Origin: Sutterella sp.
GTDB taxonomy: Bacteria > Pseudomonadota > Gammaproteobacteria > Burkholderiales > Burkholderiaceae_F
Assembly (NCBI GenBank): GCA_020025965.1
Contig: JAHHRG010000002.1
Span: forward strand, 14,880-78,879
Reading direction: 5' to 3'
DNA length: 64,000 nt
The notes under the pieces were generated by a model. That model searched no databases. It was given only the letters and a program-made list of their open reading frames with translations, and was not told the origin of the DNA. The position numbers and the translations under genes were made by a program. Shown piece after piece: positions 9,092 to 18,073 of the stretch (the first letter of the stretch is position 1; each line of letters opens with the position of its first letter).

Positions 9092-9880
9092 ATGAGAGTT
9101 CAAGATTTTTATTCACTTACCCAACCGAACGAATTGCTATGGTTCAAAAAAGTTGACATGACATTCGTTGACGAAACGGGGTCTACGAATGATGACCTGA
9201 AGGAATACCTTCTCAACAACCGTTTGACAAAACCGATTGGGAGAGTCGCGCTTGTACAAAACGCAGGCAGAGGCACACGTGGACGGTCTTGGCATTCGAT
9301 GGCTGGTGGTCTTTATTTTTCGCTTGCTATACCGCTTGAGCGTGTTTCTCTTTCGCTCACGTTGATTCCTCTGGCTGTCGGTCTGGGGCTTGTAGGTGCG
9401 TTGCGGGGGAAAGGAATGCATGCTGCTCTTAAGTGGCCAAATGATATTTGGATTAAGGACGGTAAATCGGGCGGTATTCTGTGTGAATTGTGTAGAGATG
9501 GAACTGATGTCAAATCGCTGATCATCGGTGTTGGGCTCAACCTCTCGGGCCAGAATAAATTAACGACAAACGGTTGGCCCATCTGTGGTGTAGACGAAGA
9601 GGGGAGCTTTAATACGCCTCGGCTCAGAACCGAATTGTTGGCGGCGCTCATTGAGGGAATATTTGATGCTCTCTCTCGAGAGAATCAAAGTATTATTCGG
9701 GAGTGGCCGTTAGTCGACGCTTTTAATAATAGAAAGATTGTATTTGTAAGCGAACACGAACGTCTGAAAGGCCAAGTTGTCGGTATTGACGACAACGGTA
9801 GGCTTCTCCTGCAAAGCGGTACTGAAACTCTGGTATTTTCTTCGGGAAGTATTTCTCCTTATGACGACTCTTTTGATTGA
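9092..9880 (+). CDS. birA: Biotin-protein ligase
   Basis: Attaches biotin to the biotin carboxyl carrier protein via biotinyl-AMP. The 262-residue protein lacks the N-terminal DNA-binding domain of E. coli BirA, so it is a stand-alone ligase. It shows DETGSTND near residue 27, the nucleotide/biotin loop GRGTRGRSW at 59-67, KWPNDIW near 115, KSGGILCE near 125 and a C-terminal SH3-like domain (VVGIDDNGRLLL). It is divergent from the PBP5-like gene. The next gene, coaX, starts 20 bases inside its 3' end, indicating an operon birA-coaX-SPOR gene, a common betaproteobacterial arrangement. Confidence 0.92.
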   Translation: MRVQDFYSLTQPNELLWFKKVDMTFVDETGSTNDDLKEYLLNNRLTKPIGRVALVQNAGRGTRGRSWHSMAGGLYFSLAIPLERVSLSLTLIPLAVGLGLVGALRGKGMHAALKWPNDIWIKDGKSGGILCELCRDGTDVKSLIIGVGLNLSGQNKLTTNGWPICGVDEEGSFNTPRLRTELLAALIEGIFDALSRENQSIIREWPLVDAFNNRKIVFVSEHERLKGQVVGIDDNGRLLLQSGTETLVFSSGSISPYDDSFD

Positions 9881-10628
9881 TTTGGGCAATACAGCCCTGA
9901 AGTGGACGACAATGGATGAGCCAGACAGTCCCCATATGATCGTTCATCGGGGGAGTACGCATTTCATGGAGGAACTCTATGAACTGTGGCTCAGAATGCG
10001 TCCCGCGCGTATCCTCGGCTGTTCTGTTGCCGCGAGCGATGTGGCTTTCTCGCTTACTAAATTCTTTAATGAACACGATATCGATTGGAACTGGGTCCGA
10101 TCCCAATCGCAATTCAAAGGCGACTTCACTCTTCGAAATGAATACGCTAATCCTCGGCAACTTGGTGCCGATCGTTGGTTTGCAGCTGTCGGCGCGCTAG
10201 ATACGATGCCAGATAGTTCCCTGCTTGTAGTTCATACGGGAACTGCGACGACCGTTGATTCGATTGTATCGCTTGGCAAGGGTGAGTATGCCTTCAAGGG
10301 CGGGCGCATTGCCCCAGGGCCGAGTTTGATGAGAGATTGTCTGACGAACGGTATCCCGTCCTTACCTGACGAACTTGGTCAGTATCGTCTCTATCCTTCG
10401 CGAACGAGCGAAGCCATTACAGCTGGGATTATCGATGCACAGGTCGGGTTAATCATGAGAGCCAAAAACGTCATGGATCACCAGGGGACTTCGCCTCGTG
10501 TGGTTTTGGCTGGCGGTGCGGCTCAGTTTATTGCCCCCTATCTTCGAGAAGAAATTCCCAATCTGATTGTTCGACACAACTTGGTTCTCCGCGGTCTTGC
10601 GGCTCTCGCCAAGGTTAAAGGGGCGTAA
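9861..10628 (+). CDS. coaX: Type III pantothenate kinase
   Basis: Phosphorylates pantothenate in the first step of coenzyme A synthesis. From the ATG at 9861 it has 255 residues. Motifs are the ATP-binding LLIDLGNTALKW at the N terminus, LGADRWFAAVGA near residue 100, HTGTATTVDSI near 125 and GGRIAPGPSLM near 145. An upstream in-frame ATG at 9777 would put the P-loop-like DxGNT 34 residues in and is unlikely. It overlaps birA by 20 bases and is followed by the SPOR-like gene after 3 bases. Confidence 0.93.
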   Translation: MTTLLIDLGNTALKWTTMDEPDSPHMIVHRGSTHFMEELYELWLRMRPARILGCSVAASDVAFSLTKFFNEHDIDWNWVRSQSQFKGDFTLRNEYANPRQLGADRWFAAVGALDTMPDSSLLVVHTGTATTVDSIVSLGKGEYAFKGGRIAPGPSLMRDCLTNGIPSLPDELGQYRLYPSRTSEAITAGIIDAQVGLIMRAKNVMDHQGTSPRVVLAGGAAQFIAPYLREEIPNLIVRHNLVLRGLAALAKVKGA

Positions 10629-10631
10629 CGC

Positions 10632-11375
10632 ATGAAGAAGTTTGCATTGTTGTCCGTCGTTGTGACTTTGGCTGCTATTGTTGTTTTGTACGGTTTGAAT
10701 ACTGTGCCAGTTGTCGGTGTGTCGGACGGAACGATAGGTGAAGCCAGTGTCAAAGGTTTGGCCTATCGAAATCCGGAACTTATTTCTGGTAAAGATGCAC
10801 CGGCAATGAGTGCACCGGCAGTGATTCAAACATGCGAAGAATTGGCCGTCAAAATCGAACAAAAGCCGGTCGAAGAAAGCTTGATTCCTTTGACAAAAGA
10901 GAATGTCGGAAAGGTCAGTTGCATACTGTTGGGGCCTTTTTATGAAGAACTGTTGCCGAATCTTCGCCAACCTTTGGAGAAAAATGAGCTAATTGATCAG
11001 ATGATCATTGAAAGTATTCCTGTACAGTTCTCTTATGGTGTCTTTATTGGTCCTTATTCCACGCTCAATAGAGCAAAGGCCGAGGTAGCCAGACTTGAAA
11101 AGAACGGCGTCAAGACGTTGCAAATCGTGCAGCTCGGCAATCGTGAGAATGTCATAAAGATCCGTGAATTCAACGATATGAAGGAAGCGGAGGTCTGGAC
11201 TCGAGAGTTCGTTAATCAAAATGAAGTGAAGAACGTTCGTCTGTCGAGACTCAACGATTCTGAAAAGGTGAGAATTCGCGTGGTTTTTCCTAGTGTCGAC
11301 GTTAAAGGGGCGGAAGCTCTGAGAAAAATGGCCATCCAACAAAAGATTCCGTCTTATGTTTGTCCGAGGAACTGA
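10632..11375 (+). CDS. Membrane-anchored SPOR-like protein
   Basis: A 247-residue protein with one N-terminal membrane segment (FALLSVVVTLAAIVVLYGL) and a large extracytoplasmic part. The segment VFIGPYSTLNRAKAEVARLEKNGV near 140-165 resembles a SPOR domain (FxxxxxAxxxxxxL pattern), the fold that binds denuded septal peptidoglycan. It is the last gene of birA-coaX-SPOR. Function beyond probable wall binding is not visible, and the SPOR match is by eye. Confidence 0.65.
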   Translation: MKKFALLSVVVTLAAIVVLYGLNTVPVVGVSDGTIGEASVKGLAYRNPELISGKDAPAMSAPAVIQTCEELAVKIEQKPVEESLIPLTKENVGKVSCILLGPFYEELLPNLRQPLEKNELIDQMIIESIPVQFSYGVFIGPYSTLNRAKAEVARLEKNGVKTLQIVQLGNRENVIKIREFNDMKEAEVWTREFVNQNEVKNVRLSRLNDSEKVRIRVVFPSVDVKGAEALRKMAIQQKIPSYVCPRN

Positions 11376-11398
11376 TAAATAAAAAAAACGTTTGCTGA

Positions 11399-11444
11399 CT
11401 GAACTATCCCCAGAAAGTGAGACACCTTTCTGGGGATAGTTCAG
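11399..11444. terminator. 19-bp perfect inverted repeat between convergent genes
   Basis: CTGAACTATCCCCAGAAAG and its exact reverse complement flank an 8-nt loop (TGAGACAC). It sits between the SPOR-like gene (plus) and the HIT gene (minus). An A run (11380-11388) and a T run (11456-11461) lie about 10 bases away on either side rather than adjacent, so termination is likely but not textbook. The half-site followed by TGAGACA resembles terminal repeats of IS3-family elements. Confidence 0.55.
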
Positions 11445-11473
11445 ACGCAATGGGGTTTTTAAGCTAAAAGAGT

Positions 11474-11899
11474 TTAAACGTTAGCTTCGTCGAGTGCTTT
11501 GCTCAGAGCACTCTTAAAGCTCTTCATTCTGGTTTGGCGATTAACGTACCATTCTTGCGAGACTTCGCGTAGCTTCGAGCCCCAGGGACATTCCGGAAAG
11601 TGCGTGTCGTCCTTCCATCGGGCAATCACATGCCAATGTAGGTGAGGAACCATGTTGCCGAACTGCGCGTAATTGATCTTGTCCGGGTGGAGTTCGATCA
11701 ACATAGTTTTCTCAACAATATTGAGAATCGACCAGAGCATCGTACGTTCCTCTTGGGTAAGTAATGACATTTCCGCAACATGGCGCTTGGCAATTACGCG
11801 CACAAAACAGGGAAAGTTGTTGTCGCTGGCATCGATGATGCTGAAGTGTTCGTTTTCCCAGAATTTCGTCGGCAAATCACCACACAAAACACAAGCCAT
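11474..11899 (-). CDS. HIT-family protein
   Basis: A 141-residue histidine-triad nucleotide hydrolase or transferase. The triad HLHWH (His86, His88, His90) sits in MVPHLHWHVIARW. The N-terminal CVLCG pair may bind metal. Family members cleave phosphoramidates or dinucleoside polyphosphates; the substrate here is unknown. AAGGAG before the ATG supports the start. It is preceded by a 72-residue unknown protein and the M20 peptidase on the same strand, probably one operon. Confidence 0.88.
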   Translation of the reverse strand: MACVLCGDLPTKFWENEHFSIIDASDNNFPCFVRVIAKRHVAEMSLLTQEERTMLWSILNIVEKTMLIELHPDKINYAQFGNMVPHLHWHVIARWKDDTHFPECPWGSKLREVSQEWYVNRQTRMKSFKSALSKALDEANV

Positions 11900-11911
11900 A
11901 GCAAAAGCTCC

Positions 11912-12130
11912 TTAATCATCAACGAGGCGGAAGACACCGGTCTCATCCTCGACTATTTCATAGTTCCACTTTTTTCGACCTTGCATGTCTTCGAGCCAAG
12001 CGGCAAGCGGAATGTCCAATTCGTCGATCATGGCGTTGATATAGCGTTCGGCTTCAAAGGGAGTTGCGAAGTTTTCCCATTCACCGTCGCCCCAGTCGAC
12101 GATCACTTGAGTTACGCAATCGCGTCTCAT
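11912..12130 (-). CDS. Small acidic protein of unknown function
   Basis: A 72-residue protein that I do not recognise. It begins MRRDCVTQVIVDWGDGEWENF and ends EDETGVFRLVDD. It is acidic, tryptophan-rich (four Trp), without signal peptide or membrane segment. I chose the ATG at 12130, with AAGGA about 10 bases upstream, over a TTG at 12139. It lies 13 bases after the M20 peptidase stop and 12 bases before the HIT gene, so it is translated as part of that set. Confidence 0.6.
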   Translation of the reverse strand: MRRDCVTQVIVDWGDGEWENFATPFEAERYINAMIDELDIPLAAWLEDMQGRKKWNYEIVEDETGVFRLVDD

Positions 12131-12143
12131 CTTGATCAATTCC

Positions 12144-13556
12144 TTATTCTTTGTCGGGAATGCTCGCCAGAATGTCTGCGAGCACGCAGGAAAGTTTTAC
12201 GGTGTATTTGAGATCCAAGAACTCGTTGGGAGCGTGAGCGTTTGCACCAGGGCCAAGAGCGCCGGTATTGACAAAGGGAGAAGTCGGGAAGGCACGCTGG
12301 AAGCAGGGCAAGGTACCGATAGACGCACCGCAGAAGATGTAGCCCGTCTTGTTGCCAAAGTGACGAAGACCGGCATTGTCCATTTCTTCGGCCAACCAAC
12401 CGCTGAGGGGTTCGGCAACGAAACCTCCTTCACCGGCGGTGTTACTTATCGTGACTTGGGCGCCGTAAGGAACATCAGTTGTGAGGACTCTTTTCACGGC
12501 ATCGAGAGCAGTTCGGCCGTTAACTCCAGGCGGAATGCGGAAGGAGAGAACCAGTGAGGTACTCGTACGAATCAGGTTACTAGCGCTACCGATATCTGGA
12601 AGACCGTCTGCACCGATAATGGCGAGCGAGGGTTTCCACGTGTTGTCGAGCATAGCTTGTGCAGCTGTTTTGCCTGCGTTGGTATTGCCGGCCCAAGAGA
12701 ACTTCTTACGAACATCGAATTCTTCAGCCTGTTCTGCGATGCTCCTGATGTATTCTTCGGGGATCTGTGTGTGGAGTTCTGGCAGAAGAATTTCGCCTGT
12801 AGTTGGATCTTCGATGCGATCAAGGAGTTGACGCATGATACGGAAGGAGCTCGGTACGATGGCACTTGCTGCACCGGAGTGAGCTGGAACGTCGAGCACC
12901 TTGACGGTGACCGTCATCACGCAAACGCCACGAAGAGACTGCGTAAGGTAAGGACGGGACCAGTCGGCGCAGTCAAGGTCGATGATTGTGAGGAAAGCCG
13001 GCTCACCGATACGGGGAGCCAGAGTTTCGATATAGTAGGGCAGATCGCGAGAGCCAGATTCTTCATCTGTTTCAAAAATGCCCTTGATAACAGGGTGAGC
13101 GATACCGTTTTCTTCGAGTGCTTTCACCATCGTGATCATTAGGTAGAAGCTATAGCCGTCGTCAACGGAACCGCGGCCGTAGAGACGGTTATCCTTCACT
13201 ACGGGAATCCAAGGGCCGAAGCCTTCGTACCAACCGTCGAGTGTTTCAGGCTGTTTGTCGAAATGGCCGTAATAGAAAGCGGGTTTGCCCTTGTGGTTCT
13301 TGAAGGCGGGAATGTCAACGAAGAGTGCTGGTGTTTTGCCTGGCGTCTGAATGATTTCGAACGTACCGTTCGGGATGTACTTTTTACCGAAGTCGGCAGC
13401 ATCTTTTAGAGCCTGCAAAAGATAACCGTGGGCTTCCCAGTCTTTATCGAAGTTGCGGGACTTGGAGGGCAGACGAATGAACTGTTTCATGGCATCAAGC
13501 GTTTCGTTGGCCCAAGCACGTTCAATCGATTGATAAACGGAAGTAGGTAAGGACAT
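12144..13556 (-). CDS. M20-family dipeptidase (CNDP/Dug1-like)
   Basis: A 470-residue cytosolic zinc peptidase. Metal and catalytic signatures are GHFDKQPE at 97-104 (His98, Asp100), GRGSVDDG at 128-135 (bridging Asp) and FETDEESGS at 161-169 (general base Glu plus metal ligand). The lid/dimerisation domain occupies about 200-310 (VPAHSG near 225). The C-terminal GPGANAHAPNEF near 445 contains the last metal His. Members hydrolyse dipeptides; the exact substrate is not visible. It is the first gene of the M20-unknown-HIT set. Confidence 0.87.
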   Translation of the reverse strand: MSLPTSVYQSIERAWANETLDAMKQFIRLPSKSRNFDKDWEAHGYLLQALKDAADFGKKYIPNGTFEIIQTPGKTPALFVDIPAFKNHKGKPAFYYGHFDKQPETLDGWYEGFGPWIPVVKDNRLYGRGSVDDGYSFYLMITMVKALEENGIAHPVIKGIFETDEESGSRDLPYYIETLAPRIGEPAFLTIIDLDCADWSRPYLTQSLRGVCVMTVTVKVLDVPAHSGAASAIVPSSFRIMRQLLDRIEDPTTGEILLPELHTQIPEEYIRSIAEQAEEFDVRKKFSWAGNTNAGKTAAQAMLDNTWKPSLAIIGADGLPDIGSASNLIRTSTSLVLSFRIPPGVNGRTALDAVKRVLTTDVPYGAQVTISNTAGEGGFVAEPLSGWLAEEMDNAGLRHFGNKTGYIFCGASIGTLPCFQRAFPTSPFVNTGALGPGANAHAPNEFLDLKYTVKLSCVLADILASIPDKE

Positions 13557-13586
13557 GATCTTTGCTTTGTATATGAACTTAAAAAG

Positions 13587-14456
13587 TTAGCGCTGAATAA
13601 TGAAGGCTTCAACGCCAAGTAGATCTCTGGCTACACGAGTCTGTTCACGAGCGGTATTGGTGTCGAGTTCTTTGCCGAGGAGAACACGATAACCGTTCTG
13701 ATCTTTGACGATACGGACTGGTTGATACGAGCCGTTGGATGAAAGAATAGCTTCGGTATGAGCGGCAAAATGCTGTGCGTTGCTAGCATCCGTGAAGAAA
13801 CCAGTCTGAACGCTCCATCCGTATGACGGTGCGGTTACAACGGGGATACTGGGGGTGGCCTGTACGTATAGATTCTGGCTAGGCTGAACGATCGGTTGAG
13901 AGGCGTTCGGATTTTTCCATGTGCCGCTAGCAATTTCGGTGTTGGTGATACGACGAACCTTCACTCGGGCCGTCCCTTTCTTTGAGTAGCCGAGTTCGGT
14001 GGCTGCGGCATACGAGAGGTCAATGATGCGGTCATGAAGGAAGGGACCGCGATCATTGACACGAACGATAACAGATCGGCCGTTTTCAAGATTGGTAACA
14101 CGAGCATAGCTTGGCAGAGGCATTGTCGGGTGGGCTGCCGTCATGGAGTGCATGTCGTAGGTTTCGCCGATGGAGGTTTTATTGCCGTGGAACTGTCGAC
14201 CATACCAAGAAGCGATGCCGGTTTGTTCTATAGGAATGTCGGCTGTCACGGGAACAAAGCGTTGTCCCATAACAGTGTAAGGACGCAAAGAGGCAGGTCG
14301 GAAAGACTCAACACGCGGCTTGGCGGAAGAGGCAGAAAAAATTGGATCAACTATCGGGGGGCCGTCATGTTGATAGAATTTCCCGCTGTTTGACGAACAG
14401 CCGACAAGCGTTAGGACCGTAGTCAGGACTGTACTGAAAACGATTGAGTGTTTCAT
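13587..14456 (-). CDS. rlpA: Septal ring lytic transglycosylase RlpA
   Basis: A 289-residue lipoprotein: signal peptide from MKHSIVFSTV to a lipobox with Cys20, then a double-psi beta-barrel domain (TGIASWYGRQFHGNKTSIGETYDMHSMTAAHPTMP in outline, about 80-165, with VNDRGPF and DLSYAAA) and a C-terminal SPOR domain (about 215-285). It cleaves denuded glycan strands at the septum and elsewhere. I chose the ATG at 14456 with GGAAG upstream because it places the signal peptide at the N terminus. It lies 28 bases downstream of rodA, in the classic mrdA-rodA-rlpA order. Confidence 0.92.
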   Translation of the reverse strand: MKHSIVFSTVLTTVLTLVGCSSNSGKFYQHDGPPIVDPIFSASSAKPRVESFRPASLRPYTVMGQRFVPVTADIPIEQTGIASWYGRQFHGNKTSIGETYDMHSMTAAHPTMPLPSYARVTNLENGRSVIVRVNDRGPFLHDRIIDLSYAAATELGYSKKGTARVKVRRITNTEIASGTWKNPNASQPIVQPSQNLYVQATPSIPVVTAPSYGWSVQTGFFTDASNAQHFAAHTEAILSSNGSYQPVRIVKDQNGYRVLLGKELDTNTAREQTRVARDLLGVEAFIIQR

Positions 14457-14484
14457 ATTTCTTCCGCAAATAAACGATGCGCGC

Positions 14485-15597
14485 CTATCGTCGCGAATCA
14501 GCAGAGATGGAAAGCAAGAGACCGGTACATACACCGAGCGTTAGTAGAGCGGTACCACCATAACTCATAAACGGTAGGGGGACACCTACAACAGGGAGAA
14601 TACCACTCACCATTCCGATGTTGACGAAGGTATAGGAAAAAAAGATGGTTCCGATGGCGCTTGCAAGCAGTCGACTGAAGCGGTCTTCAGCATAGGCTGC
14701 AATATAAAAACTTCGCGCAATCAAGAGTGTGTAGAGGAAAAGGAGTACTAAAGAGCCAACAAAACCGAACTCTTCTCCATAAACTGCAAAGAGAAAATCG
14801 CTGGTTCTTTCTGGAATGAAATCAAGATGTGCCTGAGTGCCTTCCATCCAGCCTTTTCCTGTAAGACCGCCTGAGCCAATAGCGATTAGAGACTGAAGGG
14901 TATGAAAACCCTTTCCAAGTGGGTCCGTGGTGGGATCCAACAAGGTCATGATGCGTTCTTTTTGGTAGTCGTGAAGGACATTCCAGATGAAAGGCATCAT
15001 AGCAACGATTGAGACGCCGAGACCGATGATGAATTTTCGGCTGAGGCCTGCAAAGAAAATCACAGCGAAACCGGCTAAACCGACAAGAATCGATGTTCCT
15101 AGGTCTGGTTGTTTAAGAATCAGGGCCACAGGGAAAAGCAACATCATTCCAGCAATCAGGTGATGTAGGTTGCCGATGTCATCCTTGCGTGTGTGATAGT
15201 AGAGCGCGAGCATCATGGGTACGGCGAGTTTCATCAACTCTGACGGCTGAATGCGAATGCCAATATTGACCCAGCGTGTTGCCCCTTTGACGGTGACGCC
15301 AGCGACTAGTGTAAGAACCAGAAGAACACAACCAATAACAAAAAGCGGTGTGGCGATTCTCTTAATGTATTTGATGGGAATTATCGCTACGACACTCATG
15401 CCGACGGTGGCAATCATGATGTTGCGGATTTGGTTGTCAACGCGCCACGGGAAGCTGTAGCCCGCAGAATAGAGCGCGACAAATCCGATCGTTGTTAGTG
15501 TGGCAACGATCGTGAGAAGAAGAAGGTCGGAACGAAAAAATCGACCGATGGCATAACGAGCGAATAAGAAGCCATTTTGAGTGACGGCATCAAGCAA
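14485..15597 (-). CDS. rodA: Peptidoglycan glycosyltransferase RodA (SEDS)
   Basis: A polytopic membrane glycosyltransferase, partner of PBP2 in lateral wall synthesis. 370 residues with about ten membrane segments. SEDS signatures are RWVNIGIRIQPSELMKLAVPM near 110-130, the catalytic-loop region KQPDLGTSILVG near 162, GSGGLTGKGWMEGTQAHLDFIPERTSDFLFAV near 230-265 and the C-terminal PFMSYGGTALLT. The start is a TTG: an in-frame TAG lies just upstream and AGGGAGA is well placed 5' of the TTG. It follows mrdA by 19 bases. Confidence 0.94.
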   Translation of the reverse strand: MLDAVTQNGFLFARYAIGRFFRSDLLLLTIVATLTTIGFVALYSAGYSFPWRVDNQIRNIMIATVGMSVVAIIPIKYIKRIATPLFVIGCVLLVLTLVAGVTVKGATRWVNIGIRIQPSELMKLAVPMMLALYYHTRKDDIGNLHHLIAGMMLLFPVALILKQPDLGTSILVGLAGFAVIFFAGLSRKFIIGLGVSIVAMMPFIWNVLHDYQKERIMTLLDPTTDPLGKGFHTLQSLIAIGSGGLTGKGWMEGTQAHLDFIPERTSDFLFAVYGEEFGFVGSLVLLFLYTLLIARSFYIAAYAEDRFSRLLASAIGTIFFSYTFVNIGMVSGILPVVGVPLPFMSYGGTALLTLGVCTGLLLSISADSRR

Positions 15598-15616
15598 AAC
15601 ACATTCTCCCTATTGA

Positions 15617-17515
15617 TCACTTTTTCGCGGATTGCGATTTCATAAGCTTGTGCCCTTGGGGCGGTGGTAGCTTGAGGGAATTTTCCCCTGTCAACCAGTA
15701 GTCGATTATCTTTCGGGCCACGGGCGCTGCGGCCTTGGCGCCGAAACCGCCATTTTCAACCAAAACGGCCAAGGCAATCTTGGGGTTTTTGGCGGGGGCA
15801 AAGGCGATGAAAAGCGCGTGGTCGTGGTATTGACGCTTCAGTTTCTTTGCATCGTACTTATCGTCCTGTGCAACGGTAATGACCTGTGCAGTGCCTGTCT
15901 TGCAGGCCACCTGATAGGGCGTACCGGCAAAGGCGGCCTTCGCAGTTCCGATTCGAGCCACATCTATCATGCCGTTAATAACAGCGTCGAGATTTCTCGG
16001 GCGGAGTTCGATCGTATTTGTGGGCACAAGCGGCGTGACCATTTCGTCAGAAGTGACGGGATCAACTGTCGAACGTACGAAATGTGGTGTCATAACGACG
16101 CCTCGGTTGGCTAGTGTCGAGGTTGCATGCGCGAGTTGCAAAAGTGTGAAGGCGTTATAACCCTGTCCGATACCAATCGACGGAGTGTCACCGAGCAACC
16201 ACGAACGGCCGAAACGCTGTTCTTTCCATTCCCGGCTAGGGAGAATACCCGTTTGTTCGCCGATCAGATCGATTCCCGTTTTCTGCCCGAAACCCCAGGG
16301 CTTCATGAAGTGATAAATTCCGTCAACACCGAGTTCGATTGAGAGCCAGTAGTAATAAACGTCGGAAGAGATGGCGATTGAACGGCGAAGATCTACTTTG
16401 CCTTTAACCACGCCGCTCATGTCACGGAAACGGTGGTTGCCTACGGTAAAGACACCTGTATCTTGAATGACGTGCTCGGGGGAGGTTACTCCAAGCTCGA
16501 GACCGGCTAACGCCACAAAGGGTTTATAAGTAGACCCGATCGGATAAAGGCCACGCATTGCACGGTTCAGCAACGGCTTCGTTTCGGACGTATTGAGTTC
16601 GTTCCAATTTTCTGGATCGATTCCGCCAGGGAAAAGGTTCGGGTTATAGGTAGGCATCGATACAAAGGAGAGAATTTCTCCAGTCTTCGGTTCGATGGCA
16701 ATCACAGCGCCCGTTTTGCCTTCCATCGCGTTTTCGGCGACTCGTTGCAGGTTCATGTCGATAGAGAGGTATAGATCGCGTCCTGGTTTGGCTGGTTCAA
16801 GTGAAAGGCTTCGAACAGCATGACCTCCTGCTGTGACTTCAAGCGTCTCGTGACCTTGCGGGCCGTGGAGCGTATCTTCATAGCTACGTTCAATACCGAC
16901 TTTGCCGATAACGCGTTCGCCATCGTATTTGTCGAGCTTGCCTTCCTCTTTCAATCGTTTCTTGTCATTCTGAGAAATGGAGCCTATGTAGCCCAAAAAG
17001 TGACTTCCCGTTTCTCCTTGTGGATAAATGCGATAGGTGCGTTGATTGATTTCCACACCAGGGAAACGCCACTGCTGACCGATAAAGATCGCCACTTCCT
17101 CATCGGTCAATTTTTGACGAATAGGAATAGAATCGTAGCGGTTCAAGTCTTCTCGCAAACGCTGGAAACGACGGCGATCACCCTTGGTGATGGTGATAAT
17201 TTCAGAAAGGTCATCGATCGTCTGATTTAGATTTCGAACCTTTTCGGGGGTGATTTCAAGTGAATAGGCGAGGAAATTCGTTGCCAGAATTTCTCCGTTT
17301 CTATCGTAAATCATGCCGCGGGATCCAGACGATGTAACTGTGACAGTGCGGTTCTTTTCCGCACGTTCGACATAGGCATTCTGGTTGATAATCTGTAACC
17401 AGGCCAAGCGTCCGATCAGAACGAAAAAAAGAGCGACGATAGCGCCGAAGGTGAAAACCAAACGGCGTCGGAAAGGTGCGAGATCTTCCTCGTCATCTTT
17501 AAAATCTAAACTCAT
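15617..17515 (-). CDS. mrdA: Penicillin-binding protein 2 (elongasome transpeptidase)
   Basis: A class B PBP that cross-links peptidoglycan during cell elongation. 632 residues: membrane anchor at about 19-43, pedestal/dimerisation domain to about 240, then transpeptidase with nucleophile in GSTYK at 327-331 (Ser328), SSD at 383-385 and KTG at 539-541. All catalytic motifs are intact. It lies between mreD and rodA on the same strand, so mreBCD-mrdA-rodA-rlpA is one gene cluster. Confidence 0.95.
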   Translation of the reverse strand: MSLDFKDDEEDLAPFRRRLVFTFGAIVALFFVLIGRLAWLQIINQNAYVERAEKNRTVTVTSSGSRGMIYDRNGEILATNFLAYSLEITPEKVRNLNQTIDDLSEIITITKGDRRRFQRLREDLNRYDSIPIRQKLTDEEVAIFIGQQWRFPGVEINQRTYRIYPQGETGSHFLGYIGSISQNDKKRLKEEGKLDKYDGERVIGKVGIERSYEDTLHGPQGHETLEVTAGGHAVRSLSLEPAKPGRDLYLSIDMNLQRVAENAMEGKTGAVIAIEPKTGEILSFVSMPTYNPNLFPGGIDPENWNELNTSETKPLLNRAMRGLYPIGSTYKPFVALAGLELGVTSPEHVIQDTGVFTVGNHRFRDMSGVVKGKVDLRRSIAISSDVYYYWLSIELGVDGIYHFMKPWGFGQKTGIDLIGEQTGILPSREWKEQRFGRSWLLGDTPSIGIGQGYNAFTLLQLAHATSTLANRGVVMTPHFVRSTVDPVTSDEMVTPLVPTNTIELRPRNLDAVINGMIDVARIGTAKAAFAGTPYQVACKTGTAQVITVAQDDKYDAKKLKRQYHDHALFIAFAPAKNPKIALAVLVENGGFGAKAAAPVARKIIDYWLTGENSLKLPPPQGHKLMKSQSAKK

Positions 17516-17530
17516 GCGACTTACGTCCTT

Positions 17531-18073
17531 TTAAAGCACGTTGTCGTTATGGCCGGCATGTCGTTCGGGCCACGAATAGACGAAAGAAATGAGCGGCCAG
17601 AGTATGGCTCCGGTCAAGCTCTGCATGAACCACGGAAAGCCAGGCCACAGACCGTCGAACCAAAGACGCACAAGGAGAACCACGATCTGTGTCATCAAGA
17701 GCAAGGGCAGAACGTGAAGTGCCTGACCCGTGGGGTTGAACCAAGTCAGGCGACGGTGAAGGGTTATCGCTGAATATGAAAGGATCGTGTAGGCGAGTGC
17801 CTGCTGACCGAGAACACTCCCTGTGTGAATGTCCGAGAGAATTCCACAGAGAAAGGCGATCGTCATGCCGATATGACGAGGATAGCGAACGGTCCAGTAA
17901 AGAAGGGTTAGTGCCAAAACGTCGGGAAGCCAAAGAACATGGACGGTCGATAATGCTAGCGTCGTCAGATAAGCGACGATGAATGTAATGATGATCCAAA
18001 GAGGATGCGTAGGACGCTCAAGTGCAGCGTTCTGCGAATCGGTGCTCAAGGCGGCTGTGTTTGGTTTATTCAT
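17531..18073 (-). CDS. mreD: Rod-shape protein MreD
   Basis: A 180-residue membrane protein with five to six hydrophobic segments (IIITFIVAYLTTLALSTVHVLWL at 27-49 onward), the MreD pattern. It works with MreB and MreC in directing wall synthesis. Its ATG overlaps the mreC stop by 4 bases (ATGA), which indicates translational coupling. The ending SFVYSWPERHAGHNDNVL is hydrophilic. Confidence 0.9.
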   Translation of the reverse strand: MNKPNTAALSTDSQNAALERPTHPLWIIITFIVAYLTTLALSTVHVLWLPDVLALTLLYWTVRYPRHIGMTIAFLCGILSDIHTGSVLGQQALAYTILSYSAITLHRRLTWFNPTGQALHVLPLLLMTQIVVLLVRLWFDGLWPGFPWFMQSLTGAILWPLISFVYSWPERHAGHNDNVL

